Source of the DNA: Pseudomonas massiliensis
Lineage (GTDB): Bacteria; Pseudomonadota; Gammaproteobacteria; Pseudomonadales; Pseudomonadaceae
Reading direction: 5' to 3'
NCBI RefSeq assembly: GCF_000826105.1
Contig: NZ_CCYK01000007.1
Location: 682,001-746,000, forward strand
DNA: 64,000 bases
Of the stretch, positions 35,778 to 44,564 are shown piece by piece. The notes beneath the pieces are model-generated. The model was given only the letters and a program-made list of their open reading frames with translations, searched no databases and was not told the origin of the DNA. Within the stretch, counting starts at the first letter, position 1. Every line of letters starts with the position of its first letter. The position numbers and the translations under genes are program-made.

Positions 35778-37115
35778 GTGTTTTCCCAATTCGCCCTTCA
35801 TGAACGCCTGCTCAAAGCCGTGGCCGAGCTCAATTTCGTCGAGCCGACGCCAGTGCAGGTCGCCGCCATCCCCCCGGCGCTGGAAGGGCATGATCTGCGG
35901 GTAACGGCCCAGACCGGCAGCGGCAAGACCGCGGCCTTCGTGCTGCCGCTGCTCAACCGTCTCATCGGCCCTGCCAAGCCTCGGGTGGACATCCGCGCGA
36001 TCATCCTGCTGCCCACCCGCGAACTGGCACAGCAAACCCTGAAAGAAGTGGAGCGTTTCTCCCGCTATACCTTCATCAAGGCCGGCCTGATCACCGGCGG
36101 CGAGGATTTCAAGGTGCAGGCGGCGATGCTGCGCAAGGTGCCGGATATTCTCATCGGCACCCCCGGCCGCCTGCTCGAACACCTCAACGCGGGCAACCTG
36201 GACCTGGCCCAGGTGGAAGTGGTGGTGCTCGATGAAGCCGACCGCATGCTGGACATGGGCTTTGCCGAAGACGTCAACCGTCTGTGCGACCTGTGCCCTG
36301 GCCAACGGCAAACCCTGCTGTTTTCCGCCACCACCGGCGGGGCCGGGTTGCGCGAGATGATCGCCAAGGTGCTCAAGGCGCCGCGTCACCTGATGGTCAA
36401 CAACGTCAGCGACCTGAGCGAAGCCACCCGTCAGCAAATCATCACTGCCGACCATAACGCCCACAAGGAAAGCATCCTACAGTGGCTGCTGGCCAACGAG
36501 ACCTATCGCAAGGCGATTGTCTTCACCAACACCCGCAGCATGGCGGATCGGGTCTACGGCCATCTGGTGGCCAAGGATTTCAAGGTGTTCGTGCTCCACG
36601 GCGAGAAAGACCAGAAAGACCGCAAACTGGCCATCGAGCGGCTCAAGCAGGGTTCGGCGAAGATCCTCGTCGCCACCGATGTGGCGGCCCGCGGCCTTGA
36701 TGTGGAAGGGCTGGACCTGGTAGTCAACTTCGACATGCCCCGCAGCGGCGACGAATACGTCCATCGGGTAGGCCGCACCGGCCGCGCCGGTAGCGAAGGC
36801 CTGGCCATTTCGCTGATCTGTCACGGCGACTGGAACCTGATGTCCAGCATCGAACGCTATTTGAAACAGCAGTTCGAGCGCCGGGTGATCAAGGAAGTGA
36901 AGGGCACCTACCAGGGGCCGAAGAAGGTAAAGGCTTCGGGCAAGGCCGTGGGCGTGAAGAAAAAGAAAACCGACAAGGACAAGAAAACCACCGGCAAATC
37001 CGCGGCGCCCAAGCGCGCCCCGGCAGGCCGCAAGCCAGCCGCCAAGCCCGCCGAGAGCAGCGGCCTGGCAAGCCAGGACGGGCTGGCGCCGCTGAGGAAG
37101 CGCAAAGCCGAATAA
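35778..37115 (+). CDS. DEAD-box ATP-dependent RNA helicase
   Basis: A 445-residue RNA helicase, RhlE/SrmB-like. Motifs in order: AQTGSGKTAAF (I), PTRELA (Ia), TPGRL (Ib), DEAD in VVLDEADRMLDMGF (II), SATTGG (III, one residue off SAT), ATDVAARGLDVEGL (V) and HRVGRTGRAG (VI). The C-terminal 75 residues are a Lys/Ala/Pro-rich basic tail for RNA binding. Start is GTG at 35778 with GAGG upstream. Confidence 0.94.
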   Translation: MFSQFALHERLLKAVAELNFVEPTPVQVAAIPPALEGHDLRVTAQTGSGKTAAFVLPLLNRLIGPAKPRVDIRAIILLPTRELAQQTLKEVERFSRYTFIKAGLITGGEDFKVQAAMLRKVPDILIGTPGRLLEHLNAGNLDLAQVEVVVLDEADRMLDMGFAEDVNRLCDLCPGQRQTLLFSATTGGAGLREMIAKVLKAPRHLMVNNVSDLSEATRQQIITADHNAHKESILQWLLANETYRKAIVFTNTRSMADRVYGHLVAKDFKVFVLHGEKDQKDRKLAIERLKQGSAKILVATDVAARGLDVEGLDLVVNFDMPRSGDEYVHRVGRTGRAGSEGLAISLICHGDWNLMSSIERYLKQQFERRVIKEVKGTYQGPKKVKASGKAVGVKKKKTDKDKKTTGKSAAPKRAPAGRKPAAKPAESSGLASQDGLAPLRKRKAE

Positions 37116-37197
37116 GGCCCATCGGCTGACCGAACGGTCACATTCGCCTTCGGTCACAACCCAGGAATGCCATCCTCTCTCATTCCTGGAGTGCGCC

Positions 37198-37575
37198 ATG
37201 CCGACCTATAACTGGGATTTGATCGAACGTTTGTTGCACAAGGTACAGACCACGGCTGGACAAGCCTTCGACAGCGCCGGGCACGCCGAGGAGCTGGCGG
37301 TCACCCAGGCCGCCGAAGGCGCCACGCCGGTGCCGGTCGAGACCCTCAAGGCCGACGCCGCCCGTTACGAAGGCCTGCTGCGTGAGCGTGGCTTCATCCA
37401 GGGTGAACCTGCCTCGGGTTACCAGTTGACCGCCAATGGCGCGCGCCTGCTGGCCTTGCTCGACAGCAGCATTCCAGACAGCGAGCACCCCAGGGACGTG
37501 CTCGATGCCCAGGAAGATGCCCTTGACCCGCTCACCTTCGTGGAGCTGGCCGCCAAACCGCAGGTCGCGCCCTGA
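37198..37575 (+). CDS. DUF2513-like winged-helix protein
   Basis: A 125-residue protein starting MPTYNWDLIERLLHKVQTTA, which resembles the DUF2513 type annotated in pseudomonads as a transcriptional regulator. The middle (LLRERGFIQGEPASGYQLTA) reads as a winged-helix wing. The tail LDAQEDALDPLTFVEL is conserved in Pseudomonas relatives I recall. DNA binding is inferred, not shown. GGAG upstream of the ATG. Confidence 0.75.
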   Translation: MPTYNWDLIERLLHKVQTTAGQAFDSAGHAEELAVTQAAEGATPVPVETLKADAARYEGLLRERGFIQGEPASGYQLTANGARLLALLDSSIPDSEHPRDVLDAQEDALDPLTFVELAAKPQVAP

Positions 37576-37742
37576 AGGACGCGGCCGGAACCTCTGCAGG
37601 GCGGTATCAGTCATCCATGTACAGCCAGGGCGTTATAGAGTCGTTGCCCTTCAGTCCCGCCCAGCGCGGCCGATAAGGTAAAGGTAGCGGGCCATTCCAG
37701 GCCCGGGCGTTTACCGCGAGGCTCCGGACGGAACAGGCGCAG

Positions 37743-37763
37743 GCTGCGACCTTAGGTCGCAGC
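37743..37763. other. Perfect 9-bp hairpin upstream of PA1414-like ORF
   Basis: GCTGCGACC and GGTCGCAGC pair perfectly around a TTA loop. It lies in a 281-bp gap that otherwise holds no gene. No T run follows on either strand, so it may be a repeat core or the stem of a small RNA. Confidence 0.5.
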
Positions 37764-37856
37764 GAGGACAATGCGCGATACGCTTCCCGGGCTTATCATC
37801 TGCACAGTAACGGCACGAGTAGTCGCCGTATCGGGCTAGGCCCAAGGGGGCGTGTG

Positions 37857-37967
37857 ATGCAAGGCAAACTCTTCAACTGGCTGCACGACCTGGCAGTCGC
37901 GCTGGGCCTCGTTCCGCCCATGCAACCGGTACCCATTCCCGTGGACGATAAGCGCAAGCGGCGCTGA
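37857..37967 (+). CDS. PA1414-family mini-protein (36 aa)
   Basis: A 36-residue ORF too short for most ORF callers. It reads MQGKLFNWLHDLAVALGLVP, then a Pro-rich turn and a basic end (DDKRKRR). I recognise the pattern of the Pseudomonas PA1414 family: a short amphipathic helix, VALGL, PIPV and a basic tail. GGGGG lies eight bases before the ATG; an in-frame GTG at 37854 is an alternative. In P. aeruginosa the PA1414 locus encodes the anaerobically induced small RNA SicX. The adjacent gbu locus is also near PA1414 in P. aeruginosa, which supports the call. Confidence 0.75.
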   Translation: MQGKLFNWLHDLAVALGLVPPMQPVPIPVDDKRKRR

Positions 37968-38049
37968 CAGATCTCGGGCCGGCACAGGTGTGAGCGCTAA
38001 CGACCGTTAACGAAAGGCTCGGTAGAGAATTCACCAGCTTCGCTGCCTC

Positions 38050-39552
38050 CTAGAGCGCGCCGGCACCTGCAAGTTTACCCAGGCCAACCGGGCCTTCGGT
38101 GCCCGGCCCATAGACGGCTTCAGGTTCCGGGAATGCCCTGAGCAGGGCCAGGTACAGCACGGCCGCCAACCCCAGGGTCACCGGCAGGCTGATATCGATA
38201 CCCCCTGCCAGTTCACCCAGTATCCCCACGAACTGTCCCGGCAGATTGACAAAGCACAGCCCGACCAGCGCGCTGGGAATCCATGCGCCCATGCCACGCC
38301 AGTTCCAGCCATGGTGGAACCAGTAGCGGCCGCCCCGCTGGCCACGGGTGAATACCTGAAGGTCATCCGGGCAGTACCAGCCGCGTCGTGTGACCAGACC
38401 GATGAGCATGATCACCATCCAGGGCGTGGTACAGGTGATGATGAGCACGGCGAAGGTGGACACGCTTTGCACCAGGTTGGCGGCGAAGCGGCCGATGAAG
38501 ATGAAGGCGATGGACGCCAGGCCAATCAGAAGGGTTGCCTTGACCCGACTGAGCAGGCGGGGGAACACGCTGGACATGTCCAGCCCTGTGCCATAGAGCG
38601 AAGTGGTGCCGGTGGACATGCCGCCGATCACCGCCAGCAGGCATACCGGCAGGAAGTACCATGCGGGAGCGATGGCCAGCAGCCCGCCTACATAGTTGTT
38701 GGCGGCGATGTACTGTGGCGCCTGCACCGCGACTATGGTCGCGGTAACCAGCCCGAAGAAGAACGGCAGCAAGGTGGCGCACTGGGCCAGCACTACCGCG
38801 CCCAGGATATGCGAGCGCTGGGCCGTGCGTGGAATATAGCGTGACCAGTCGCCCAGGAACGCGCCGAAGGAAATCGGGTTGCTCATCGCCACCAGGGCAG
38901 CGCCGATGAATGCGGCCCAGAACCCTTCCTGCCCCTGTGCGACGGTACCGGCATAGTGAGCGTCGAAGGGCCCCGCGAAGGCGAACAGGCCCAGCACGAA
39001 GAGCACGCTGGCGCTCCATACGGCGATCTTGCTCACCCAAAGGAGGAAGCGGAAGCCATAGATGCAGACGGTGAGCACGAGCACCGCGAACAGCCCATAG
39101 GCCAGGCCCAGGGTGAGGTCGCTTTCAGGCAGGCCAAACAGCCGGTGAGCACCGCCTACCAAGGCGTCGCCGGAGCTCCAGACCGAGATGGAAAAGAAGG
39201 CGATAGCGGTGAGCAATGACAGAAAGGAGCCGACGATGCGGCCATGTACGCCAAAGTGGGCACCGGACGACACCGCGTTGTTGGTGCCGTTGATAGGCCC
39301 GAAAAGCCCCATGGGCGCAAGAATCGACGCGCCTACCAGCACACCGGCGATGATCGCCAGAGCCCCGGCCTGGAAGGACAAGCCGAACAATACCGGGAAA
39401 CTCCCCAGGACGGCGGTGGAAAAAGTATTGGCACCGCCGAAGATCATCCGGAACAGGTCCAGGGGAGTAGCGGTGCGATCCTGGTCAGGGATCTGTTCGA
39501 CCCCGTGTGTCTCGATCAGGCCCAGGCTGGAATTGCTTTTGTTGTTATCCAT
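38050..39552 (-). CDS. NCS1-family purine/cytosine-type permease (putative guanidinobutyrate uptake)
   Basis: A 500-residue inner-membrane transporter of the nucleobase:cation symporter-1 family, about 12 spans. Family marks are FGGANTFSTAVLGSFPVLFG at the N terminus and SNPISFGAFLGDWSRYIP in the middle. It lies directly downstream of the guanidinobutyrase-like gene on the same strand (105 bp), so a role in importing the guanidino substrate is likely but inferred. A REP fragment (38034-38048) abuts its 3' end. Confidence 0.88.
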   Translation of the reverse strand: MDNNKSNSSLGLIETHGVEQIPDQDRTATPLDLFRMIFGGANTFSTAVLGSFPVLFGLSFQAGALAIIAGVLVGASILAPMGLFGPINGTNNAVSSGAHFGVHGRIVGSFLSLLTAIAFFSISVWSSGDALVGGAHRLFGLPESDLTLGLAYGLFAVLVLTVCIYGFRFLLWVSKIAVWSASVLFVLGLFAFAGPFDAHYAGTVAQGQEGFWAAFIGAALVAMSNPISFGAFLGDWSRYIPRTAQRSHILGAVVLAQCATLLPFFFGLVTATIVAVQAPQYIAANNYVGGLLAIAPAWYFLPVCLLAVIGGMSTGTTSLYGTGLDMSSVFPRLLSRVKATLLIGLASIAFIFIGRFAANLVQSVSTFAVLIITCTTPWMVIMLIGLVTRRGWYCPDDLQVFTRGQRGGRYWFHHGWNWRGMGAWIPSALVGLCFVNLPGQFVGILGELAGGIDISLPVTLGLAAVLYLALLRAFPEPEAVYGPGTEGPVGLGKLAGAGAL

Positions 39553-39657
39553 GGTCGGCTCCCGGCACGGCGAGCTGCGAGCTCTTCGTGCGCCATTGTA
39601 GTTTTATGTGTTGGCCCTAACGTATGTCCATGAAGCTTGGAGCTTGAAGCCGCGGTT

Positions 39658-40608
39658 TCAGCGGCGCGCCACGCCCGGCAGCACGCACAGCATCTCGTAC
39701 AGCAGGTTCGCGCCCAGCAGCGAGGTGTTGCCCGTGGTGTCATAAGGCGGGGACACTTCCACCAGGTCTGCACCCACCAGGTCCAACCCTTGGCAGCCAC
39801 GGATGATCTCCAGCGCCTGGATGGTGGTCAGGCCGCCGACTTCGGGCGTACCGGTACCCGGTGCCCAGGCCGGGTCGATGCCATCGATGTCGAAGCTCAG
39901 GTACACCGGACCACCGCCGACCTTCGCGCGTACCTCTTCCATCAAGGGCGTCAGCGAGCGGTGCCAGCACTCTTCGGCCTGTACCACGCGAAAGCCCTGA
40001 CGGCGGCTCCAATTGAAGTCGTCGGCGGTGTACCCCTGGGCACGCAAGCCAATCTGCACCACCCGGTCGCAGTCGAGCAGGCCTTCTTCCACGGCCCGGC
40101 GGAAGGTGGTGCCGTGGGCGATCTTCTCGCCGAACATATGGTCGTTGACGTCCGCGTGGGCATCCACATGCACCAGGCCCACCTTGCCGTGCTTTTTGTG
40201 GATGGCGCGCAGGATGGGCAAGGTGATGGTGTGGTCACCGCCCAGGGTCAAGGGCTTTACATTGTGCTCAAGGATTCCATCGTAGGCCTGCTCGATGATC
40301 CGTACGGCCTCGTGCAGGTTGAACGTGTTGATCGCCACGTCGCCAATGTCCGCCACCGACAGCGAATCGAAGGGCGCCGCCCCTGTAGCCATGTTGTAGG
40401 GGCGGATCATCACAGACTCGGCGCGGATTTCCCGCGGGCCAAACCGCGTACCCGAGCGCAGCGAGGTGCCGATGTCCAGGGGCACGCCTACGAAGGCGGC
40501 GTCCAACCCGGCCGGCGAGGCCAGGTGAGGCAGGCGCAGCATGGTGGCGATGCCGCCGAAACGCGGCATTTCATTGCCGCCCAAGGGTTGGTGGAGAATC
40601 TTGTCCAC
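39658..40608 (-). CDS. gbuA: Guanidinobutyrase/agmatinase-family ureohydrolase
   Basis: A 316-residue Mn-dependent ureohydrolase. Metal-binding motifs: LGGDHTITLP, VHVDAHADVNDH and SFDIDGIDPAWAPGTGTPE. Nearly identical in my memory to P. aeruginosa GbuA, which cleaves 4-guanidinobutyrate to 4-aminobutyrate and urea; agmatinase activity is the alternative. Start taken as GTG at 40608 with GAGG six bases upstream, giving MDKILHQPLGGNEM; an in-frame ATG at 40620 is possible. Divergent from its probable regulator. Confidence 0.92.
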   Translation of the reverse strand: MDKILHQPLGGNEMPRFGGIATMLRLPHLASPAGLDAAFVGVPLDIGTSLRSGTRFGPREIRAESVMIRPYNMATGAAPFDSLSVADIGDVAINTFNLHEAVRIIEQAYDGILEHNVKPLTLGGDHTITLPILRAIHKKHGKVGLVHVDAHADVNDHMFGEKIAHGTTFRRAVEEGLLDCDRVVQIGLRAQGYTADDFNWSRRQGFRVVQAEECWHRSLTPLMEEVRAKVGGGPVYLSFDIDGIDPAWAPGTGTPEVGGLTTIQALEIIRGCQGLDLVGADLVEVSPPYDTTGNTSLLGANLLYEMLCVLPGVARR

Positions 40609-40692
40609 GATGAGCCTCATTCCATAACGCAGGGATGGCTGGAGTCTGCGCAAGCCGGCAGGGCGGAAGAATCTCGACAAGAAAAAACTCAG

Positions 40693-40708
40693 TTCAGATA
40701 TTTCTGAA
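40693..40708. promoter_or_regulatory. Candidate GbuR operator
   Basis: TTCAGA-TATT-TCTGAA is a perfect 6-4-6 inverted repeat with the T-N11-A layout of LTTR sites. It lies midway in the 148-bp gap between the divergent gbuA-like and lysR starts. Confidence 0.5.
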
Positions 40709-40756
40709 GTAATGGCATGCTGATATTTATCGCATCTCGTGGATATCGAACACGCC

Positions 40757-41650
40757 ATGGCCAACGCCTTTCCCGATCTCAAGCTGCTGCGTATCTTCAC
40801 CTGCGTGGTTCAACACCAAGGATTCGCCAACGCCCAGCAAGCCCTGAATCTCTCGACCTCGGCCATCAGTACCTACATGAGCCAACTGGAGACAGCGTTG
40901 GGCATTGTCTTGTGTCATCGCGGCCGGGGCGGCTTCCACCTGACCAGCAAGGGTGAGCTGTTCTACCAGGAGGCGCAGCGGCTGCTTGCGGAAATGGAGG
41001 GGTTCGAACGCTATGCCGCCGCGCTCAAGGGCGAGTTGCGAGGAACTCTTAACCTCGGCGTCATCGACTCCACCGTGGGCGACCGCCAGTTGCCTTTCGC
41101 CGAGGCTATCGGCGCCTATAGTCGGGAACATCCGGCGGTGCATATTCACCTGGCCGTGCAAAGCCCCTACGAGCTGCAACTGGGCGTGCAGGACAATCGC
41201 CTGGACCTGGCCATCGGCGCCTTCTCCACCCGCATGAGCGGGCTGGTGTACCAACCGCTGTACCGTGAGCAGCACTGGCTGTATTGCAGCAATCGTCATC
41301 CCCTGTTTGCCGAGCGCCGGATTCCCGAGCAGGTGATTACCCAGCAACGCATGGTCGGCCGCGGCTACTGGAGCCAGGCAGAGCTTGCCCGTCACGGTTT
41401 CAAGCACAGCGCCGCCACGGTGGATAGCATGGAGGCTCAGCTGATTCTGGTGTTGTCAGGTGCCTATATTGGGTACCTGCCGGAACACTTTGCCCAGCCT
41501 TGGGCAGACAAGGGCGACTTGCGGGTGCTGTCACCGGCTACCTTCGGCTACCAGGCGCCGTTTTCGCTGATCCTGCGCCGGGGGCGTACCCGTGAGCCAT
41601 TGATCCAGACCTTCCGCGACCTCTTGAAGAGCCAGTTGCTGGCCCGGTGA
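40757..41650 (+). CDS. gbuR: LysR-family regulator of guanidinobutyrate use (GbuR-like)
   Basis: A 297-residue LTTR; helix-turn-helix about residues 5-64 (FANAQQALNLSTSAISTYMS). Sequence and context match GbuR, the activator of gbuA in P. aeruginosa. Start ATG at 40757 (MANAFPDLKLL); a GTG at 40739 is possible. It is divergent from gbuA and followed by the Aer-type receptor on the same strand. Confidence 0.9.
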   Translation: MANAFPDLKLLRIFTCVVQHQGFANAQQALNLSTSAISTYMSQLETALGIVLCHRGRGGFHLTSKGELFYQEAQRLLAEMEGFERYAAALKGELRGTLNLGVIDSTVGDRQLPFAEAIGAYSREHPAVHIHLAVQSPYELQLGVQDNRLDLAIGAFSTRMSGLVYQPLYREQHWLYCSNRHPLFAERRIPEQVITQQRMVGRGYWSQAELARHGFKHSAATVDSMEAQLILVLSGAYIGYLPEHFAQPWADKGDLRVLSPATFGYQAPFSLILRRGRTREPLIQTFRDLLKSQLLAR

Positions 41651-41788
41651 CCTGAACCTGAGCCAGGCTCAAGATCCTGGCCGTCACGCCGACAGAACGA
41701 GCAATGTGGATCCGTGATCCGCTCAAGAAAACCTCTGCTAGCTTTAAAGCATCAGAAGAACATTGCTCGACCTGCCAAGGACGCCTCC

Positions 41789-43354
41789 ATGCGCTCGAAC
41801 CTGCCAGTGACTGACCGTGAACGAACCTTTGCCGCCGAAGAACGGTTGATTTCCACCACTGACCTGGATAGCCGGATCACCTACTGTAACGACGCCTTCG
41901 TAGCCATCAGCGGTTTTACCCGTGAAGAGCTGATAGGCCAGCCTCACAACCTGGTGCGGCACCCGGACATGCCAGCGTCTGTCTTCGGTCACATGTGGGA
42001 CACCCTCAAGCAAGGCAAGCCCTGGATGGGGATCGTGAAGAACCGCGCCAAGAATGGCGATTTCTATTGGGTCAGTGCCTATGTAACGCCCATCTACGAG
42101 AATGGCCGCATGGCGGGCTTCGAGTCGGTACGGTTCCTGCCCACCCCGGAACAGGTGCGTCGGGCCTCGACCCTTTATGCCAGGCTGTCCGCCGACAAGG
42201 GGGCCGTCGCCCCGGCGACCCGAATGCGGCACCTGGCCGCGCGCGCCTGGCCGTTCGCTCTGGTAGCGGCGGTGGCCCTGGCAGGGTGGGCCTGGCTGAC
42301 ACCCACGGCTGCGCTGGTAGCCGTCCTGATAGCGACCGCGGTAGCCTACGTCGCGAGCGAAGCGGCGCAGCGCCAGGCCATTCGCAAAACCCTGGCGCAA
42401 CACCCCAAGGCCTTCACTAGCCCCTTGGTAGCCTTGACCTACAGCGATAACGCCGGGCTGCAGGCTCAGCTCGACCTGGCCATGGTCAGCGAGGAGGCCC
42501 GCTTGCAAACGGCCCTGACGCGCTTGGTGGATACCGGTTCACAAGTGAGGAACCGGGCAGGTGAAGCCTCGGCCTTGTCCGAGGACCAGGCCTCGAGCCT
42601 GGAGCGCCAGCGCAGCGAGACCGATCAATCGGCCACGGCGGTGGCGCAGATGGCCGCGACCATTCAGGAAGTGACCCAGAACGTACAACTCACCGCGGGT
42701 GCCGCCGAAGATGCTAATCGCTTGGCCAGCGAAGGCGGTGAGCTGGCGCGCCAGAGCCTGGTGGCCATGGAGGAAATGAGCGGCGCGGTGGCGGACATCG
42801 GCCAGGCGGTAAATGCCTTGGCTGAACAGACGCAATCGATCGGTAGCGTGGCCGACGTGATCACCGCCATCGCCGAGCAAACCAACCTGCTGGCCCTCAA
42901 CGCCGCCATCGAGGCAGCCCGCGCCGGGGAGCAGGGCCGGGGCTTCGCCGTGGTCGCCGATGAAGTGCGCTCACTGGCCATGCGTACGCGCACGTCCACC
43001 GAGCAGATCCACCAGATCATCGCTTCGTTGCAGGCCGGGGCCGAACGCGCGGTACAGACGGCCGGCCGCGGGACGCAGATTTCCCAGAGCAGCCGAAGCC
43101 GGGTCGAAGCGGTACAGGGCGCGCTGGACGGCATCTCCCAGGCGGTGGCAAGCATTACCCAGATGAGCCAGCAGATGGCGACCGCTTCCGAACAACAGAC
43201 TCACGTGGTCGAAGACATCAACCGACAGATCACTCGCATCGCTCAATTGTGCGACCATAGCGCCGGCCAGGCCCGGGAGGGTGCCGAAATCAGTCATGAG
43301 TTGCAGCGCATGGCCGATTATCTTCACGGCCTGGCAGAACGTTTCAGCCGCTGA
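41789..43354 (+). CDS. aer: Aer-type energy-taxis chemoreceptor
   Basis: A 521-residue PAS-MCP. The N-terminal PAS domain (about residues 20-125; [20 protein letters not shown], then NLVRHPDMP) binds FAD in Aer. One or two membrane spans sit near residues 150-185. The methyl-accepting domain follows with the hallmark [20 protein letters not shown] near residue 365. No C-terminal NWETF-type pentapeptide. It probably senses redox and drives aerotaxis. ATG 41789 with AAGGA upstream. Confidence 0.9.
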   Translation: MRSNLPVTDRERTFAAEERLISTTDLDSRITYCNDAFVAISGFTREELIGQPHNLVRHPDMPASVFGHMWDTLKQGKPWMGIVKNRAKNGDFYWVSAYVTPIYENGRMAGFESVRFLPTPEQVRRASTLYARLSADKGAVAPATRMRHLAARAWPFALVAAVALAGWAWLTPTAALVAVLIATAVAYVASEAAQRQAIRKTLAQHPKAFTSPLVALTYSDNAGLQAQLDLAMVSEEARLQTALTRLVDTGSQVRNRAGEASALSEDQASSLERQRSETDQSATAVAQMAATIQEVTQNVQLTAGAAEDANRLASEGGELARQSLVAMEEMSGAVADIGQAVNALAEQTQSIGSVADVITAIAEQTNLLALNAAIEAARAGEQGRGFAVVADEVRSLAMRTRTSTEQIHQIIASLQAGAERAVQTAGRGTQISQSSRSRVEAVQGALDGISQAVASITQMSQQMATASEQQTHVVEDINRQITRIAQLCDHSAGQAREGAEISHELQRMADYLHGLAERFSR

Positions 43355-43389
43355 CCCTAGGGGGGCGGCGTGCCTTTACGGATTCTTCC

Positions 43390-43974
43390 ATGTCCCGCCC
43401 CCGTTGCTCTCGTTGCCTGCGCCCCGAAGGCCATTGCCTTTGCGCGCTGATCCCTCGCCTGCCCAGCCGCACCCGTGTGCTTATCCTGCAGCACCCGAGC
43501 GAAGCTGATCACGCGCTCAATACCGCGCGCCTGGCCCACCTGGGGCTGCCCAACAGTCAACTGGCGGTTACCGAACAGGTGGCACCGGCACTCTGGGAAG
43601 CCTACCCCGGCCAGGCTTGCGTGCTCTTTCCTGGTGAAGGCTCGCAGCTTCTACCAGCCGGCGCGGAGCAGCCCATGCAGTTGATCGTGCTCGACGGCAC
43701 CTGGCGCAAGGCCCGCAAGCTGCTGCACCTGAATCCCGCCCTGGCGGCTCTGCCACGAGTCTCCCTGGCTCCGGTTGGGCCGTCCCGTTACCGCCTGCGC
43801 AAGGCGCCAGGGCCCGATGCGCTGTCCACCGTGGAAGCCATTGTCCAGGCCCTGGAAACCCTTGAACCCGAAAGCAGCTACCAAGAACTACTAAAGCCGT
43901 TCGACGCGCTGATAGACGGCCAGATCGCCGCCATGGGCGAGGCGACCTACCAACGCAACCACCAGGGAAAGTAG
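43390..43974 (+). CDS. DTW-domain tRNA-uridine aminocarboxypropyltransferase
   Basis: A 194-residue DTW-domain protein (TapT/TuaA family) that adds an aminocarboxypropyl group from SAM to tRNA uridine. The DTW motif is in LIVLDGTWRKARKL. An N-terminal Cys-rich motif (RCSRCLRPEGHCLCALI) probably binds zinc. Follows the Aer gene after 35 bp, unrelated in function. Confidence 0.92.
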   Translation: MSRPRCSRCLRPEGHCLCALIPRLPSRTRVLILQHPSEADHALNTARLAHLGLPNSQLAVTEQVAPALWEAYPGQACVLFPGEGSQLLPAGAEQPMQLIVLDGTWRKARKLLHLNPALAALPRVSLAPVGPSRYRLRKAPGPDALSTVEAIVQALETLEPESSYQELLKPFDALIDGQIAAMGEATYQRNHQGK

Positions 43975-43990
43975 GCCTGCCTGCAGGCTC

Positions 43991-44553
43991 CTGTGGGACC
44001 CAGCGCAGCTGGGAAACGGCCCTTTCAAAGAACGGCCATTCGGCAGCTGGCGCTACCTCCCACCGGGGTGGGTTTTCAGGCTCAAACCGCATGCTGAACA
44101 CTATTGCAACATCCTGTGGGACCCAGCGCCAGTTGGGGAACGGCCCTTGAAGAGTCCGCCTATTCGGCAGCTGGCGCTACCTCCCACCGGGGTGGGTTTT
44201 CAGGCTCAAACCGCATGCTGAACACTATTGCAACATCCTGTGGGACCCAGCGCAGCTGGGGAATGGGCCTTGAAGAGTCCGCCTATTCGGCAGCTGGCGC
44301 TACCTCCCACCGGGGTGGGTTTTCAGGCTCAAACCGCATGCTGAACACTATTGCAACATCCTGTGGGACCCAGCGCAGCTGGGGAACGGCCCTTGAAGAG
44401 TCCGCCTATTCGGCAGCTGACGCTACCTCCCACCGGGTGGGTTCTCAGGCTCAAACCGCCTGCTGAACCCTATTGCAACATCCTGTGGGACCCAGCGCAG
44501 CTGGGGAACGGCCCTTTCAAAGAACGGCCATTCGGCAGCTGGCGCTACCTCCA
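43991..44553. repeat. Tandem REP array, period about 123 bp, five units
   Basis: The block CTGTGGGACCCAGCG recurs at 43991, 44114, 44238, 44361 and 44483 (periods 123, 124, 123, 122); the last unit is cut short. Each unit has two palindromic cores, CCCAGCGC-AGCTGGG and CGGCAGCTGGCGCTACCTCC, plus a spacer with CAGGCTCAAACCGC. Spacers are near-identical between units 1-4. It fills the convergent gap between the DTW and HAD genes. Confidence 0.9.
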
Positions 44554-44564
44554 CAGGGACAGGC

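Noticed and set aside
44104-44466. Repetitive 120-codon frame in the 44-kb array
   Set aside because: Period of about 123 bp is a multiple of three, so the repeats read through; there is no ribosome site or homologous protein.
43991-44553. Possible CRISPR array
   Set aside because: Whole units including the 'spacers' are repeated nearly identically, and units are over 95 bp; CRISPR spacers would differ and be about 30 bp. No cas genes.
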